A program made the translations under genes and the position numbers. A stretch of DNA of 55,937 bases from Raoultibacter timonensis (lineage in GTDB: Bacteria; Actinomycetota; Coriobacteriia; Coriobacteriales; Eggerthellaceae): positions 137,746 through 193,682 of the forward strand of contig NZ_LT964679.1 of assembly GCF_900240215.1 (NCBI RefSeq), given 5' to 3'. The notes under the pieces are model-generated. The model made no database searches, was not told where the DNA came from, and saw only the letters and a program-made list of their open reading frames with translations. This document shows, piece after piece, positions 17,806-27,014 of the stretch; position 1 is the first letter of the stretch, and the number at the start of each line of letters is the position of its first letter.

Positions 17806-18566
17806 TCGAGCTCCTCCCAAAACCGCTCCTGCTCGCGTGCCGATGCGATGAGCGATGCGGTGAAACCGTCTGCGGGTTTGAGCGCGATGTTGCGTGGGGT
17901 ATCGAACTGGCGCACCCGTCCGCCGTCCATGACGATCACGCGATCTCCCAGCTTGAACGCCTCGTTGATGTCGTGGGTGACGAAGAGGAAGGTTTTGCGC
18001 AGGTCCTTGTGGAGGCGGAGGAGCTCGTCTTGAAGATTGGTGCGGGTGATCGCATCGATTGCGCCGAACGGCTCGTCGAGCAGCATGATCTTCGGATCGA
18101 CGGCGAGCGCGCGGGCGAGTCCCACGCGCTGCTGCTGGCCTCCCGAAAGCTGCGAGGGGTAGCGCCCCCGGTATTCGCGCGGATCGAGCCCCACCACCTC
18201 GAGCAGCTCGTCGACGCGCTGCTCGATGACGGGTTTCTCCCATTTGAGGAGCTTCGGCACCGTAGCCACGTTGTCGGCGATCGTCATATGGGGAAAGAGG
18301 CCCACCTGCTGGATCACGTATCCGATGCGCCTTCTCACGACGACCTTGTCGACCGTCGAGATGTCCTCGCCGAACAGCATGATGGTGCCCTCGGTGGGCT
18401 CGTATAAGCGGTTGACCATCTTGAGGAGGGTGGTCTTCCCGCATCCCGACGTGCCGAGGATGGTGATGAACTCGCCTTCGTCGATCGAGAGGGAAACGGA
18501 GTTCACGGCCGGTGCGCTGGCATCGGGGAACCGCTTCGTCACGTCGATCATCTCAATGGCTTTCAT
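17802..18566 (-). CDS. OpuC-type ABC transporter ATP-binding protein
   Basis: Cytoplasmic ATPase of the osmolyte importer, 254 residues. Motifs: Walker A GTSGCGKTTLLKM, Q-loop YVIQQVGLFPHMTI, signature LSGGQQQRVGLARAL, Walker B IMLLDEPFGAID, and the switch His in FVTHD. The C-terminal CBS domains of larger OpuCA/ProV subunits are absent, so osmotic control through CBS is not expected. The gene lies 97 bases after the fused permease/binding protein gene and overlaps the second permease gene by four bases. Confidence 0.92.
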   Translation of the reverse strand: MKAIEMIDVTKRFPDASAPAVNSVSLSIDEGEFITILGTSGCGKTTLLKMVNRLYEPTEGTIMLFGEDISTVDKVVVRRRIGYVIQQVGLFPHMTIADNVATVPKLLKWEKPVIEQRVDELLEVVGLDPREYRGRYPSQLSGGQQQRVGLARALAVDPKIMLLDEPFGAIDAITRTNLQDELLRLHKDLRKTFLFVTHDINEAFKLGDRVIVMDGGRVRQFDTPRNIALKPADGFTASLIASAREQERFWEELE

Positions 18567-18663
18567 AGTGGGGCATTCCTATCGTCTTCGTTCGGCAGAG
18601 CCCGCCTTGTTCGACGCGGCTCGCCTGGGTTCGGTGCTTCTCGTCGGCGTTCCTGCCGCAGCG

Positions 18664-20226
18664 CTACTTGATCGAGTCGTAGTACTCGCGAGCCACCTCG
18701 TCGTATTCGCGCTTATCGACGTCGACGGCGGCGTTTAAGGCCGTGACGTTCTCGGTGGTGAGGGTTGCGCTCACCTTGTTGAGTATGTCGGCGATCTCCG
18801 GGTTGGCGGCAAGGACGTCGTTGCGCACGATGGGCGCGAGGTTGTAGGGCGGCCACACCTGTAGGTCATCGACGAGCAGCGTGTACTCGTCGGTGTTCGT
18901 GAGCTGGCCTTCGGTGGTGTAGGCGGGCGAAACGTCGCCTTCGCCGCTTGAGAGCACGCTGTACTTGAGGCCGTTGTCGTACACTTTCGAGGATTTCCAG
19001 TCGAACGTTCCGTATGCGGCTTCGAGGGCCGGCAGGCCGTCTTCGCGCGCGTCGAACTCGCCTTGCGAGGCGAAGTTCAGCTCGCTTGCGTGTTTCTGCA
19101 GATCGGATATAGTCTTGATGCCGTACTGGTCAGCTACCGAGGTGCGGATGACGAGGCCTTGTCCGTCGTTCGCCTGCGAGTAATCGAGCCAGGTGATGTC
19201 GAACCGCTTGTCGTACTCGTCCTTGACGGTTTCGTACACCTCTTCGGGGTCGGTGATCATATCCATGTTGAGCACCGAGAGCAGGCCGGTTCCGGTGTAT
19301 TCGGGATAGAGGTCGATCTCGTTGCTCGTGATGGTGGTGTGGATGACCGAGCTCGCCACGGCGGGAACGCGCTCGACGGTATAGCCCGCATCTTCGAGCG
19401 CGATCGCGTAGATCTCGCTTACGACGATGTTCTCGGTGAAGTCCTTCGAGCCTACGCGAACGGTCGCCTTGCCGTCGTCGTTCGAGCCGCCGGCGCTGCC
19501 GCATGCGACGAGCGTTACCGCAAGACCTACCACGGCGAGGCAGGCAACAACCTGTTTCAGGGGTTTCATTCCAGAACCTTCTTTCCTTCTTGTGTGTCGG
19601 TGCGTTCCCAATACGTATTCCAGCAGATCGAAGAGCAGGCTTACGGCGAGCGAGATGAGTGCAACCGATACCCCGCCCACGATGACGAGGTCCATGCGGT
19701 TCAAGCCGAGGCCCGTGAATATGAGCTCGCCCAAGCCGCCTGCGCCGATCTTCGCGGCAAGCGTGGCACTCGCGATGATCTCGATCGCGGCGGTTTTCAT
19801 GCCGGCGAGGATGAGCGGGGTGGCCAGCGGGAAGCGAACCTTGAACAGCAGCTGCCGATCGGTCATGCCGAGGCCGAGGCCCGTCTCCACGATTGCGGGA
19901 TCGACCTGCGCAAGGCCCGCCGTCGTGTTCATGAGGATGGCGGGCACGGCGAGCAGGACAAGCGCGATCGATGCGGGCAGCACGCCCGTTCCCATGATGG
20001 GGATGAACAGGAGCAGGATCGCGAGGCTCGGTATGACGCGCAGGACTTGGAAGAATGCTAGCAGGGGCTTGCCGCCGCGCTGGTGCTTCCAGCAAAGGTA
20101 GCCGCACGGCACGCCGATAACGACCGCGATGGCGAACGCGATGGAGCTGATTTCGATATGCTGCAGAAAAGCCTGCTGTAATTCGGATCCGTTGGTGCTC
20201 AGGTATGCGAGAATCTTTTCACCCAT
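18664..20226 (-). CDS. Fused ABC permease / osmolyte substrate-binding protein
   Basis: A 520-residue protein that joins a complete OpuC-type permease (about 1-219, coupling motif GLGLGMTDRQLLFKVRFPLA) to a full ProX/OpuCC-type binding protein (VRVGSKDFTENIVVSEIYAI, DLYPEYTGTGLL). Fusions of this kind are known in OpuC/EgtU-type transporters. Unusually, the binding protein keeps its own lipoprotein signal (MKPLKQVVACLAVVGLAVTLVACGS). Its Met at position 19569 follows an AAGG..GAAGG ribosome site at 7 bases, and no stop codon lies between the two parts. Both a fusion and a free lipoprotein could therefore be made. The substrate is probably a quaternary amine or related osmolyte; the aromatic cage residues were not checked. 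Confidence 0.85.
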   Translation of the reverse strand: MGEKILAYLSTNGSELQQAFLQHIEISSIAFAIAVVIGVPCGYLCWKHQRGGKPLLAFFQVLRVIPSLAILLLFIPIMGTGVLPASIALVLLAVPAILMNTTAGLAQVDPAIVETGLGLGMTDRQLLFKVRFPLATPLILAGMKTAAIEIIASATLAAKIGAGGLGELIFTGLGLNRMDLVIVGGVSVALISLAVSLLFDLLEYVLGTHRHTRRKEGSGMKPLKQVVACLAVVGLAVTLVACGSAGGSNDDGKATVRVGSKDFTENIVVSEIYAIALEDAGYTVERVPAVASSVIHTTITSNEIDLYPEYTGTGLLSVLNMDMITDPEEVYETVKDEYDKRFDITWLDYSQANDGQGLVIRTSVADQYGIKTISDLQKHASELNFASQGEFDAREDGLPALEAAYGTFDWKSSKVYDNGLKYSVLSSGEGDVSPAYTTEGQLTNTDEYTLLVDDLQVWPPYNLAPIVRNDVLAANPEIADILNKVSATLTTENVTALNAAVDVDKREYDEVAREYYDSIK

Positions 20227-20266
20227 AAGAACTGCTGTCGCCTATCTGTTGGTGGCCGGGCGCGTT

Positions 20267-20887
20267 CTACATGCCCACGAAGGCACGGGCTTCGAACATG
20301 AGGTCGCTGAACTCCCTGACCGTCTCGTCGCGAGCCCAGTCGCGTTGCAGCTCGCAGATCATCTGGGGGATCGTGATCAGCTGCGCGCCTTGCTGCTCGA
20401 TGCGGCGCAGCGCCGTTTCGTGGGCGAGCAGGCTCGTGCCGCCGACGGCGTCGACGACGGGATACACCTCGTAGCCCTCGCGCATGGCATCGAGCGCGGG
20501 GAAGGCGAGGCAGACCTCGGTCCACAGCGCGCACATGATGAGCTTCTTTCTGCCGGTGCGCTCGACGGCGGCAACGAACGCGGGGTCTTCCCAGGAGTTC
20601 ATGGTCGTGCGATCGATCGATTCGACGTCGCTCAGAACCTCGCGCAAAGGCGGAATCGTGTCCTGGTTGCGCGTGGTTGCAACGTTCACCGTGGTGAGGA
20701 CGACGGGCAGGTCGAAGGTCTTGGCGGTGCGGGCGACGAGCACGATGTTGTTGATGATGTCGCTTGCGCGGGCGGAGCCTACCGAGTGAATTTGGGTGGG
20801 CTGGTAATCGATGACGATAAGCGCTGAGTTTTCGGGGGTGAGCAGATGATCGGTCTGCGGGTTACGCGGTTTTGCGGCGGTGCTCAT
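20267..20887 (-). CDS. Isochorismatase-like cysteine hydrolase (YcaC type)
   Basis: 206-residue cytoplasmic hydrolase. The catalytic Asp lies in ALIVIDYQPTQ, the lysine in GRKKLIMCALWTEVCLAF, and the nucleophilic Cys in TEVCLAF. The cis-peptide region and AVGGTSLLAHETALRRIEQQGAQ resemble YcaC, a hydrolase whose natural substrate is uncertain. A frame extends further upstream, but AAGGAA lies about 8 bases before the ATG at 20887. It is 40 bases upstream of the fused permease gene and looks like the first gene of the operon, which suggests that the hydrolase acts on the imported compound or its product. Confidence 0.85.
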   Translation of the reverse strand: MSTAAKPRNPQTDHLLTPENSALIVIDYQPTQIHSVGSARASDIINNIVLVARTAKTFDLPVVLTTVNVATTRNQDTIPPLREVLSDVESIDRTTMNSWEDPAFVAAVERTGRKKLIMCALWTEVCLAFPALDAMREGYEVYPVVDAVGGTSLLAHETALRRIEQQGAQLITIPQMICELQRDWARDETVREFSDLMFEARAFVGM

Positions 20888-21030
20888 AATGGCGTTCCTT
20901 CCAATTGGGAGCCAAAGGATATCTTTTACAAGGATTGTAGTTCGCACCTGCCGCTTTCGGGCGAAGCGTTGCCTGTGTCGCCGTCTTGTTACCGCGCCGT
21001 TAGGATGCGCGGCGGGTTTGTCCCGCAGGC

Positions 21031-21246
21031 GTGCAGCAAACGGGTGGACCGGCTCGGCGCATCGGGCAGATCGTTGCGGGAAAGCGGTCGATAACCGCAG
21101 ATACCGATCTGCGGTTGTGCAAGTTCTTCGGGCTGTCGAATGGATACTGGCTGCGCGCGCAGGCGGCATACGATATGGAGACGACGTCCCGCCAGATCGC
21201 CGACGAGCTTGCTTTAATTCAGCCGTGGGACAAAACGCCAGCATAG
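21031..21246 (+). pseudogene. HigA-family antitoxin remnant (C-terminal part)
   Basis: The 71-residue frame matches the second half of HigA antitoxins: PARRIGQIVAGKRSITADTDLRLCKFFGLSNGYWLRAQAAYDME. The N-terminal HigA signature (PxHPGEIL) and first helices are missing in all frames before it, and no HigB-type toxin precedes it. The fragment is GC-rich like the chromosome. It is best read as a decayed toxin-antitoxin remnant. Confidence 0.65.
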
Positions 21247-21390
21247 GGTTTTCGATTGCGTGGTTGCCGGCCGAACACGGTTACGGCAAACCGCCGGAGC
21301 GGCCTGGAAGGATGGGCCGCCCCGGCGATGCGGGGAATCAGTGCGTTGTGCTAGATTGGGTACGGTGATCCTAAAACGGACTCGTCCCTG

Positions 21391-23178
21391 TTAAGCTAGG
21401 GGTTCGGAAGCGATGTTCTTGCCGGCCACGTAGCCGTAGTACATAGCCATGGAATGGCTGATGCCCGGCATCTTGAACGGGTACTTCACGGCGAAGCGGT
21501 CGCCCTGTATGTTGCCTACGGCGTACAGGCCGGGGATGGGCTTGATGTCCTTGTTGTACACGCGGCACTCCTCGTCGGAACGCAGGCCCCCCATGGTGGT
21601 GAGGCAGAAGCCGAGGCCAGTGCGCTGAGCGTAGAAGGGGCCGTCCTGCACGGGCCACAGGTACTTCTCGGACTTGCGAAAATCGTCGTCGTAGCCGTTA
21701 GCGCACATCTCGTTGTAGCGCTCGATGCTCGCAAGGGCGCTTTCCGCATCCATGCCGGGGATGGATGCGAGCAGCTCTTCGATGGTGTCGGCCTTGAAGA
21801 CGGTCTCGCCGTCCACGCGCTCCTCCATTTGAGCCAAGGTCCACGGTCCGCGGCCGAGTACGCGCCCCTTCACCGGGTCGAAGGATTGAGGTGCTTGCTC
21901 GTCGAGATGCGAGTCGAAGATGAGGAAGCACTTGCCCTGGGGCTGCGATTCCAACGCCACCTCCACATCGGTACAGTCTATCTCTTCGTTCATGAAACGC
22001 TCGCCGTTGTAGTTCAGGTGCAGATGGGGCGTGGTCATGCCCACGAGGCTCATGTCCGCCGTGTCGGCGTGGCCACCCATGACGTGGCACATGGGCGCCA
22101 TGTTCAGGCTGAAGTCGGCACCGGCCCACGCACCCAGGCGGTAGCCGTCGCCCGTATTGGTGAGGTTGCCTTCCGCGTCGTAGTTGGGCCATGGATTGAG
22201 GTTGCCCACCTTTACCACGGTCGGGTAGAACTTAGCCATGATCCCCTCGTCGCTTTCGCATCCGCCGGTGGCTAGGATAACGCCGTTGCGACTGGTGATC
22301 TTCTTGTACTGGCCGGTCTCGGCGTTGCGGACGTAGACGCCGCGCACGGTGCCGTCCTCGTCGGTGATGAGCTGCTCGGCGAAGTGGCCGTAGAGGGCCT
22401 GGCCTCCGGCGTCGATTGCGCGTTGGGCGTTCTCGTTCACCACATGCTCGTGGTCGGTGAAGTAAATGCGCACGGGGTAGAACGCCTTGTTCTCGGTCCA
22501 GTCGGCATCGCGATAGCTCATCGACGAAACGGCGTAGGGGTGCTCGAGGCTCTTCTGGAGGTACTGCCCGTTGATGGCGTCGGCTTCCTCGGGGGAGGAA
22601 GGGTAGTAGATGTCCGGATCGCCTGCGGCCCACCAGTCGAACACCTCTGATTCGTTCTGCATGAACTTGCGCACGATGCGGTAGTTGGAGTATCCGCCCG
22701 AGTTGCCCCATTCCTCCTGGGCGAGCTCGTCGATGTCGAGCTCTGGAAGGCCCAGACGCTCGTTGAGGGACCCGTTGACGTAGCAGTAGTTGTCGGAGCG
22801 ACACTGCGGCGCAGTGCCCTTTTCCACGGCGATGACGCTGAGTCCCTCCTCTGCGGCGGAGCGGAAGGCGGCAACGCCCGAAACGCCCAGGCCGACGATG
22901 ACGGCGTCGGCTTCAAGCGTCTCTTCTATCCGGTCTTCGGCGATGGCTTCGGGTGCGTCGGGCCAGGGGTATTCCGAAGTGCCCGATGCCGAAGTGCCGG
23001 TGTTCTCTGGTGCAGCTTCGGAGCTGCTCGCGGTGCTTTGGGGCGCGCAGCCTCCGAGGGCGGTCACGGCGCCGCCGAGGCCCAGAAGGGCGGTTCCCGT
23101 GAGGAACGCGCGGCGCGATAGCCCGCGGGCCCTGTTTTCTGTTGTAAAGGCTTCCTGCTCTGTTTTCGGTGTCTGCAT
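21391..23178 (-). CDS. Secreted FAD-dependent reductase, fumarate reductase flavoprotein type
   Basis: 595-residue flavoprotein with a Tat-type motif LSRRAFLTGTALLGLGG followed by LGGC, so probably an exported lipoprotein. The FAD motif is VIVGLGVSGVAAF near residue 100 with VEK closing the second strand. The C-terminus has LTTMGGL, close to the fumarate/urocanate reductase signature, and GNIQGDRFAV in the FAD contact region. No haem or FMN domain and no cytochrome gene are next to it. The frame extends upstream, but AAAGGGG lies about 8 bases before the ATG at 23178. The LuxR regulator gene directly upstream on the same strand is the likely controller. The electron acceptor is unknown. Confidence 0.88.
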   Translation of the reverse strand: MQTPKTEQEAFTTENRARGLSRRAFLTGTALLGLGGAVTALGGCAPQSTASSSEAAPENTGTSASGTSEYPWPDAPEAIAEDRIEETLEADAVIVGLGVSGVAAFRSAAEEGLSVIAVEKGTAPQCRSDNYCYVNGSLNERLGLPELDIDELAQEEWGNSGGYSNYRIVRKFMQNESEVFDWWAAGDPDIYYPSSPEEADAINGQYLQKSLEHPYAVSSMSYRDADWTENKAFYPVRIYFTDHEHVVNENAQRAIDAGGQALYGHFAEQLITDEDGTVRGVYVRNAETGQYKKITSRNGVILATGGCESDEGIMAKFYPTVVKVGNLNPWPNYDAEGNLTNTGDGYRLGAWAGADFSLNMAPMCHVMGGHADTADMSLVGMTTPHLHLNYNGERFMNEEIDCTDVEVALESQPQGKCFLIFDSHLDEQAPQSFDPVKGRVLGRGPWTLAQMEERVDGETVFKADTIEELLASIPGMDAESALASIERYNEMCANGYDDDFRKSEKYLWPVQDGPFYAQRTGLGFCLTTMGGLRSDEECRVYNKDIKPIPGLYAVGNIQGDRFAVKYPFKMPGISHSMAMYYGYVAGKNIASEPLA

Positions 23179-23359
23179 AGTGCCGATCCCCTTTCTTGAG
23201 TTGCGATCAAAGCGGCGTACAGGGTGCCGTGTCATCCCGCCGACTCGTCGGCCGCAGACGATGCTTTCGCGCCAACGGCCGGGGTGCAGCGGGTGCAAGG
23301 CGTGGGCGCAGTATGGCTCCTGCGGCGAAAGGGCACTATCGCTCAGGGGGTATGAAAGC

Positions 23360-23403
23360 GGTGTTCCTTGTCACCCGAAAACGGATGACAAGGAAGAAAC
23401 ACC
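23360..23403 (-). terminator. Hairpin downstream of LuxR regulator
   Basis: GGTGTTCCTTGTCA and TGACAAGGAA-gaa-ACACC form a long stem with a 3-base bulge. It lies 33 bases beyond the stop of the LuxR gene and upstream of the flavoprotein gene. No long T-run follows, so termination may be partial. Confidence 0.6.
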
Positions 23404-23435
23404 AGATCAACTAAATGAAAAAAAGAACCGTGCGG

Positions 23436-24848
23436 TCATTGCCAGAAGAGGTCGATGAGCTGGTCGCGGGAGTGGACGCCGGTCTTCTCGTAGATGCGCC
23501 GAATATGGGTTTTCACGGTGTTGCTGGAAATGAACAGCTTTTCGGCGATATAGGGTGCCGACCGCTTCTCGAGAAGCAGCACGAGGATTTCGGTTTCGCG
23601 TTCGGACAGGCCGTAGATGGCGGCGAGCTCCCGTTCCCGACGATGGGCCTCGCTGTCCTCGCGCTGGGGGCGCCTGCGCAGCAGCGAGAAGGCGACGACC
23701 GTCAGGAAGACGATGCGCAGCGAGATGCTGATGGATTGGGCCAGGGCGTCTTCCAAGTACGGGTACAGGCTCATGACGAGGAGCGCGAAGCCGAGTACGA
23801 TAACGTTGACGAGGCTGGCGGCCAAGGGGAGGACGGCGCGCGAACACGATTCCCTTGAAAAAGCCGTGAGGAATATGGCACCGATGGCCGCGTCGCAGAA
23901 CCCGAGCACCGGGTTGAAGCTCGCCGACGGGCCCAATGTGTCCAGGCCGCTCGTCTGCAGGAGCCATGCAACAACGAGGATCGATATGCAGGCCAGCGAG
24001 CCGACTTTGCACAGGATGTCGCCTGCGGATGCTGCGGCGGCGGTTCTTCCCCTGGCTGCGATGATGCCGATGGCGAGGAGCAGCGCTCCCGCCAGCAGCG
24101 ATCCGAGGGTGCTTGCGATGGAGACGCCCTCGCCGGCGTCGCTTCGAATGACAAGGGATTCGCTGTTGGCACCCCACATGCAACCGATCGTGAATACGCA
24201 GAGCAGCAAGCATCCGATGTTGATCCAGCTGTGTTGGAAGAATTCCCCGAGATCGTGCTTGGGCGCGGGCGCCGAGGCCTCGCCGAGAGGGGTTTTAACT
24301 GGACGTATGGAACCGACGAGAAGGAGCGCCACCATCGCGTACAGGGCGAACCAGACAGCGGTGCCCAGATGGCTGGGAAAGGCCGATACCAGGACCAGCT
24401 TCATGAGGGCGGCAAGGAAAAGCCCCGCACCGGCTACGAGCAGGGCCTGGGCGCGCGAAAAGCAGTGGAGTTCCGCCTCGATGCAAACAAGGGCGAAACC
24501 GAAGCCGACGCCCAAGAGGATGCCGGCTGCCACGGCGGCTACAGCGACGCCTTCCCCGCACAGGGCGATGGGAACGGCGGCGACGCTGGCAGCGAGGAAC
24601 CCCGCACAGAAGTTGCGGCGCAGCGCGAAACCGAGTGCGGCTGAAATCGTCAGAAGGACAGACGTTGCGAGCGCCGAGGCCAGGGCGGAGCGAAACACCG
24701 TCCAGAACGTACTTGCGAGCTGGGAGGTGGAGGCGACGAGCCGGCTGAGGTCCGCGAAGATGAGCAAGAGGAGGAATAGGGACGCTACTGCAAGAACCGT
24801 CATGCCGCCGCGCACTGCGGGCAGACCTTGCCCTTTGCGGATGTTCAC
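23436..24848 (-). CDS. LuxR-type regulator with MFS-like membrane sensor domain
   Basis: Membrane-bound regulator of about 470 residues with roughly twelve hydrophobic segments and a C-terminal LuxR helix-turn-helix (LSERETEILVLLLEKR, IAEKLFISSNTVKTHIRRIY). The frame has an ATG at 24887, but that codon lies within a TATAAT box and has no ribosome site. GGGAGG at 24859-24864 precedes a GTG at 24848 by ten bases, so I chose the GTG. A 52-bp palindrome sits where its -35 region should be. The gene lies directly upstream of the second flavoprotein gene, on the same strand, and probably controls it. Confidence 0.82.
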   Translation of the reverse strand: MNIRKGQGLPAVRGGMTVLAVASLFLLLLIFADLSRLVASTSQLASTFWTVFRSALASALATSVLLTISAALGFALRRNFCAGFLAASVAAVPIALCGEGVAVAAVAAGILLGVGFGFALVCIEAELHCFSRAQALLVAGAGLFLAALMKLVLVSAFPSHLGTAVWFALYAMVALLLVGSIRPVKTPLGEASAPAPKHDLGEFFQHSWINIGCLLLCVFTIGCMWGANSESLVIRSDAGEGVSIASTLGSLLAGALLLAIGIIAARGRTAAAASAGDILCKVGSLACISILVVAWLLQTSGLDTLGPSASFNPVLGFCDAAIGAIFLTAFSRESCSRAVLPLAASLVNVIVLGFALLVMSLYPYLEDALAQSISISLRIVFLTVVAFSLLRRRPQREDSEAHRRERELAAIYGLSERETEILVLLLEKRSAPYIAEKLFISSNTVKTHIRRIYEKTGVHSRDQLIDLFWQ

Positions 24849-24885
24849 GAACCCAAAGCCTCCCTCTTTGATCCGAAAGTGCCTC

Positions 24886-24891
24886 ATTATA
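24886..24891 (-). promoter_or_regulatory. Putative -10 box (TATAAT) of the LuxR gene
   Basis: TATAAT on the minus strand, directly adjoining the end of the long palindrome. No -35 match is present 17 bp upstream because the palindrome occupies that place, suggesting activator dependence. Confidence 0.5.
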
Positions 24892-24942
24892 TCACAGGGC
24901 AGTGCGGAGCCGGGAGCTTCCGCCTCCGCACTGCCCTGTGAT
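24891..24942. repeat. 52-bp palindrome with perfect 19-bp arms
   Basis: ATCACAGGGCAGTGCGGAG (24891-24909) is repeated inverted at 24924-24942 around a 14-base, itself nearly palindromic, centre. It lies between the DUF2130 gene and the LuxR gene, both on the minus strand, and touches the -10 box. No T-run flanks it. It may be an operator, an attenuating hairpin or a small palindromic mobile sequence. Confidence 0.85.
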
Positions 24943-25041
24943 CGCTTCCGTCGCGGTCTGGCTGCCACGATCTGGGAGGAAGCCAGGTGAAAGCCGAAGC
25001 CCGAGCGGGTTTCGCGAGAGCAATACCTTGGGCGGCCGATC

Positions 25042-26520
25042 TCAGTTTGGCGTTTCGGAACCCTCGCTGCTCGCTTCGCCGAGGCGCCTGCCCTGTTCGA
25101 GCTCCTCGAACTTCGCCTTCATGGTGGGGTTGTTGCGCGTAAGCTTCTTGATGGTGAGGTTTTCGGCTTTGTCGTTCGCGAGGCGCAGGTTCCTGTCGGA
25201 GGACAGAAGCGCGTCCTTCGTTTTCTGCAGGTGGTCGATCGTCTTGTCGATCTCGTCGATCGCGGTTTGGAACTTGCGGCTTGCCAGCTCGTAGTTGCGC
25301 GCAAATCCCGTTTTGAAATCGTTCATCTGCTCTTCGAAGTTGGTGATGTCGATGTTCTGGCTGCGCAGCGTCTGCAGCTGCGCCTTGTACTCGAGCGAGT
25401 TCATGCCCGCATCGCGCAGGAGCGTGATCATGGGGATGAAGAATTGGGGCCGGATGACGTACATCTTCGGATAGCGGTAGCTCACATCGACGATGCCGGT
25501 GTTGTACAATTCGCTTTCGGGTTCGAGCAGCGAAACGAGGATGGCGTATTCGCATCCCTTGGTCGTGCGGTCCTTGTCGAGCTTCTTGAGGAAATCCTCG
25601 TTCTTGTGCTTGGTGACGGTCTCGTCGTTCTCGTTCTTCATCTCGAACATGATGGAGACGATCTCGTTGCCGTTCTCGTCACACTCGCGGAAGATGTAAT
25701 CGCCCTTGCTGCCCGAGCTGGCATCGTTGTCCTTCTCGAACTGAGCTGCCCTGAAAGCGGTTGCGCGCAGCTTGTTGAATTCGGTCTCGCAGTGCTGTTC
25801 GAGGGTTTCGCCGACCATCTTGGTGGAGAGCTTCGCCTTCATGTCGCGCAAACGCTCGATCTCCTGATCCTTGAAGCGGATGATCTCCTGCTTCGATTGC
25901 AGTTCGCTGTGCATCTTCTCTTTGTACGACGCCTCGATCTGCGCCTTCTCGCTTTCCTTGAGCTTCACCTCGTTGGCGAGCGCATCGCGTTCCCGTTCGG
26001 CTTTCGAGACGGCCTCCTGGACGGCGAGCTGCTTCTGCGTCTCGAACGCGGCAACCTGCGCCTGCAGCGCATCGCGTTCTTTTTCGACGCTCGCAAGCGC
26101 TTCCTGTACCGCGAGCTGCTTTTGGGTTTCGAATGCATCGAGCGCTGCCTGCAAGGCGTCGCGCTCCTTCTCGAGCTTGGCGGCGGTCTCTTGTACAGCG
26201 AGCGTCTTCTCGTTGCCGAAAGCCTGTATCTGCGATTTCAGGCTTTCGATCTCGGAATCCTTTTGGCTGAGGGCCTCCTGCACCTGCAGGTTCAGCTTGG
26301 ATATCTCGGCATCCTTCTGCCCGAGCTCCCTCTGGTTCTGGGCGGCGAGCTTTTCTTGGGCAAGCTGCACCGCCTGCTCCTTCTCGCGCTGCATCGCCTG
26401 CTCGCGCTCGCGGATGGCCTCGTCGAACTCGTGGTTGCGTACCTGCTGCACGATCGCGGCGTAGCCGGATTCGTCGACGGTGAAAACCTGTCCGCAATGC
26501 GGGCACCTGATCTCGTTCAT
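25042..26520 (-). CDS. DUF2130 domain coiled-coil protein
   Basis: 492-residue protein with an N-terminal zinc-ribbon-like [13 protein letters not shown], a long coiled coil (about 40-270) and a C-terminal DUF2130 region ([72 protein letters not shown]). The C-terminal domain resembles a restriction-endonuclease fold with D/E and EMK motifs, which is my inference. The coil carries two near-identical units, [13 protein letters not shown], spaced about 28 residues apart. GAAGG lies before the ATG at 26520; the longer frame upstream is spurious. Function of the family is unknown. Confidence 0.85.
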   Translation of the reverse strand: MNEIRCPHCGQVFTVDESGYAAIVQQVRNHEFDEAIREREQAMQREKEQAVQLAQEKLAAQNQRELGQKDAEISKLNLQVQEALSQKDSEIESLKSQIQAFGNEKTLAVQETAAKLEKERDALQAALDAFETQKQLAVQEALASVEKERDALQAQVAAFETQKQLAVQEAVSKAERERDALANEVKLKESEKAQIEASYKEKMHSELQSKQEIIRFKDQEIERLRDMKAKLSTKMVGETLEQHCETEFNKLRATAFRAAQFEKDNDASSGSKGDYIFRECDENGNEIVSIMFEMKNENDETVTKHKNEDFLKKLDKDRTTKGCEYAILVSLLEPESELYNTGIVDVSYRYPKMYVIRPQFFIPMITLLRDAGMNSLEYKAQLQTLRSQNIDITNFEEQMNDFKTGFARNYELASRKFQTAIDEIDKTIDHLQKTKDALLSSDRNLRLANDKAENLTIKKLTRNNPTMKAKFEELEQGRRLGEASSEGSETPN

Positions 26521-26760
26521 GCAAGGCCTTCTTTCGCTCTGCTCGGGTAGCTCGTGTTGGTTGGTATTGTAAACGAGGTTGTACGGGTGCGTGTACCGAA
26601 TTGGGGGCAGGTCCCGCTTCTTGCGGGCGGTGTGACGGCGTTTTTCGAGCGAAGCCCCATGCCTCCTTCGCGGTATAGGTGTCCTTATATTGGTACATGT
26701 GCTGTGTCGATGTGCGGTATCGTGCGGTGCATAGAAACAAAACGACGAACGGCGGGCGCT

Positions 26761-26928
26761 ATGGAAAAGGAATACGGAAAGCTGGTTGAGGAGCTGCGTC
26801 GGGAACGGGCGCTTCTGGTTCGGTTCGAGGAGCTCGAGCGCAAGCGAGAAGCCGAGGCGATGGCGAGCATCGAGGGCAAGGCGAACGCGGTTATCGAGCT
26901 GCTGGTTGCCTATCGGCGTCCTGCTTGA
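26761..26928 (+). CDS. Small coiled-coil protein, hypothetical
   Basis: A 55-residue, strongly charged helical protein ([19 protein letters not shown], then [19 protein letters not shown]). Codon use looks like the surrounding genes. The frame extends upstream to 26554, but that part is not protein-like. No firm ribosome site is visible, only GGCGGG six bases before the ATG. It is unrecognised; its existence as a gene is uncertain. Confidence 0.42.
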   Translation: MEKEYGKLVEELRRERALLVRFEELERKREAEAMASIEGKANAVIELLVAYRRPA

Positions 26929-27014
26929 GGCGGAGATTTGCGAGACGCTGCTTCTTCGATTGCTAAAACGGTATGTGCGGGCGGTTGGCTGAAGCCGTCC
27001 GTGAATCGCGCCGA

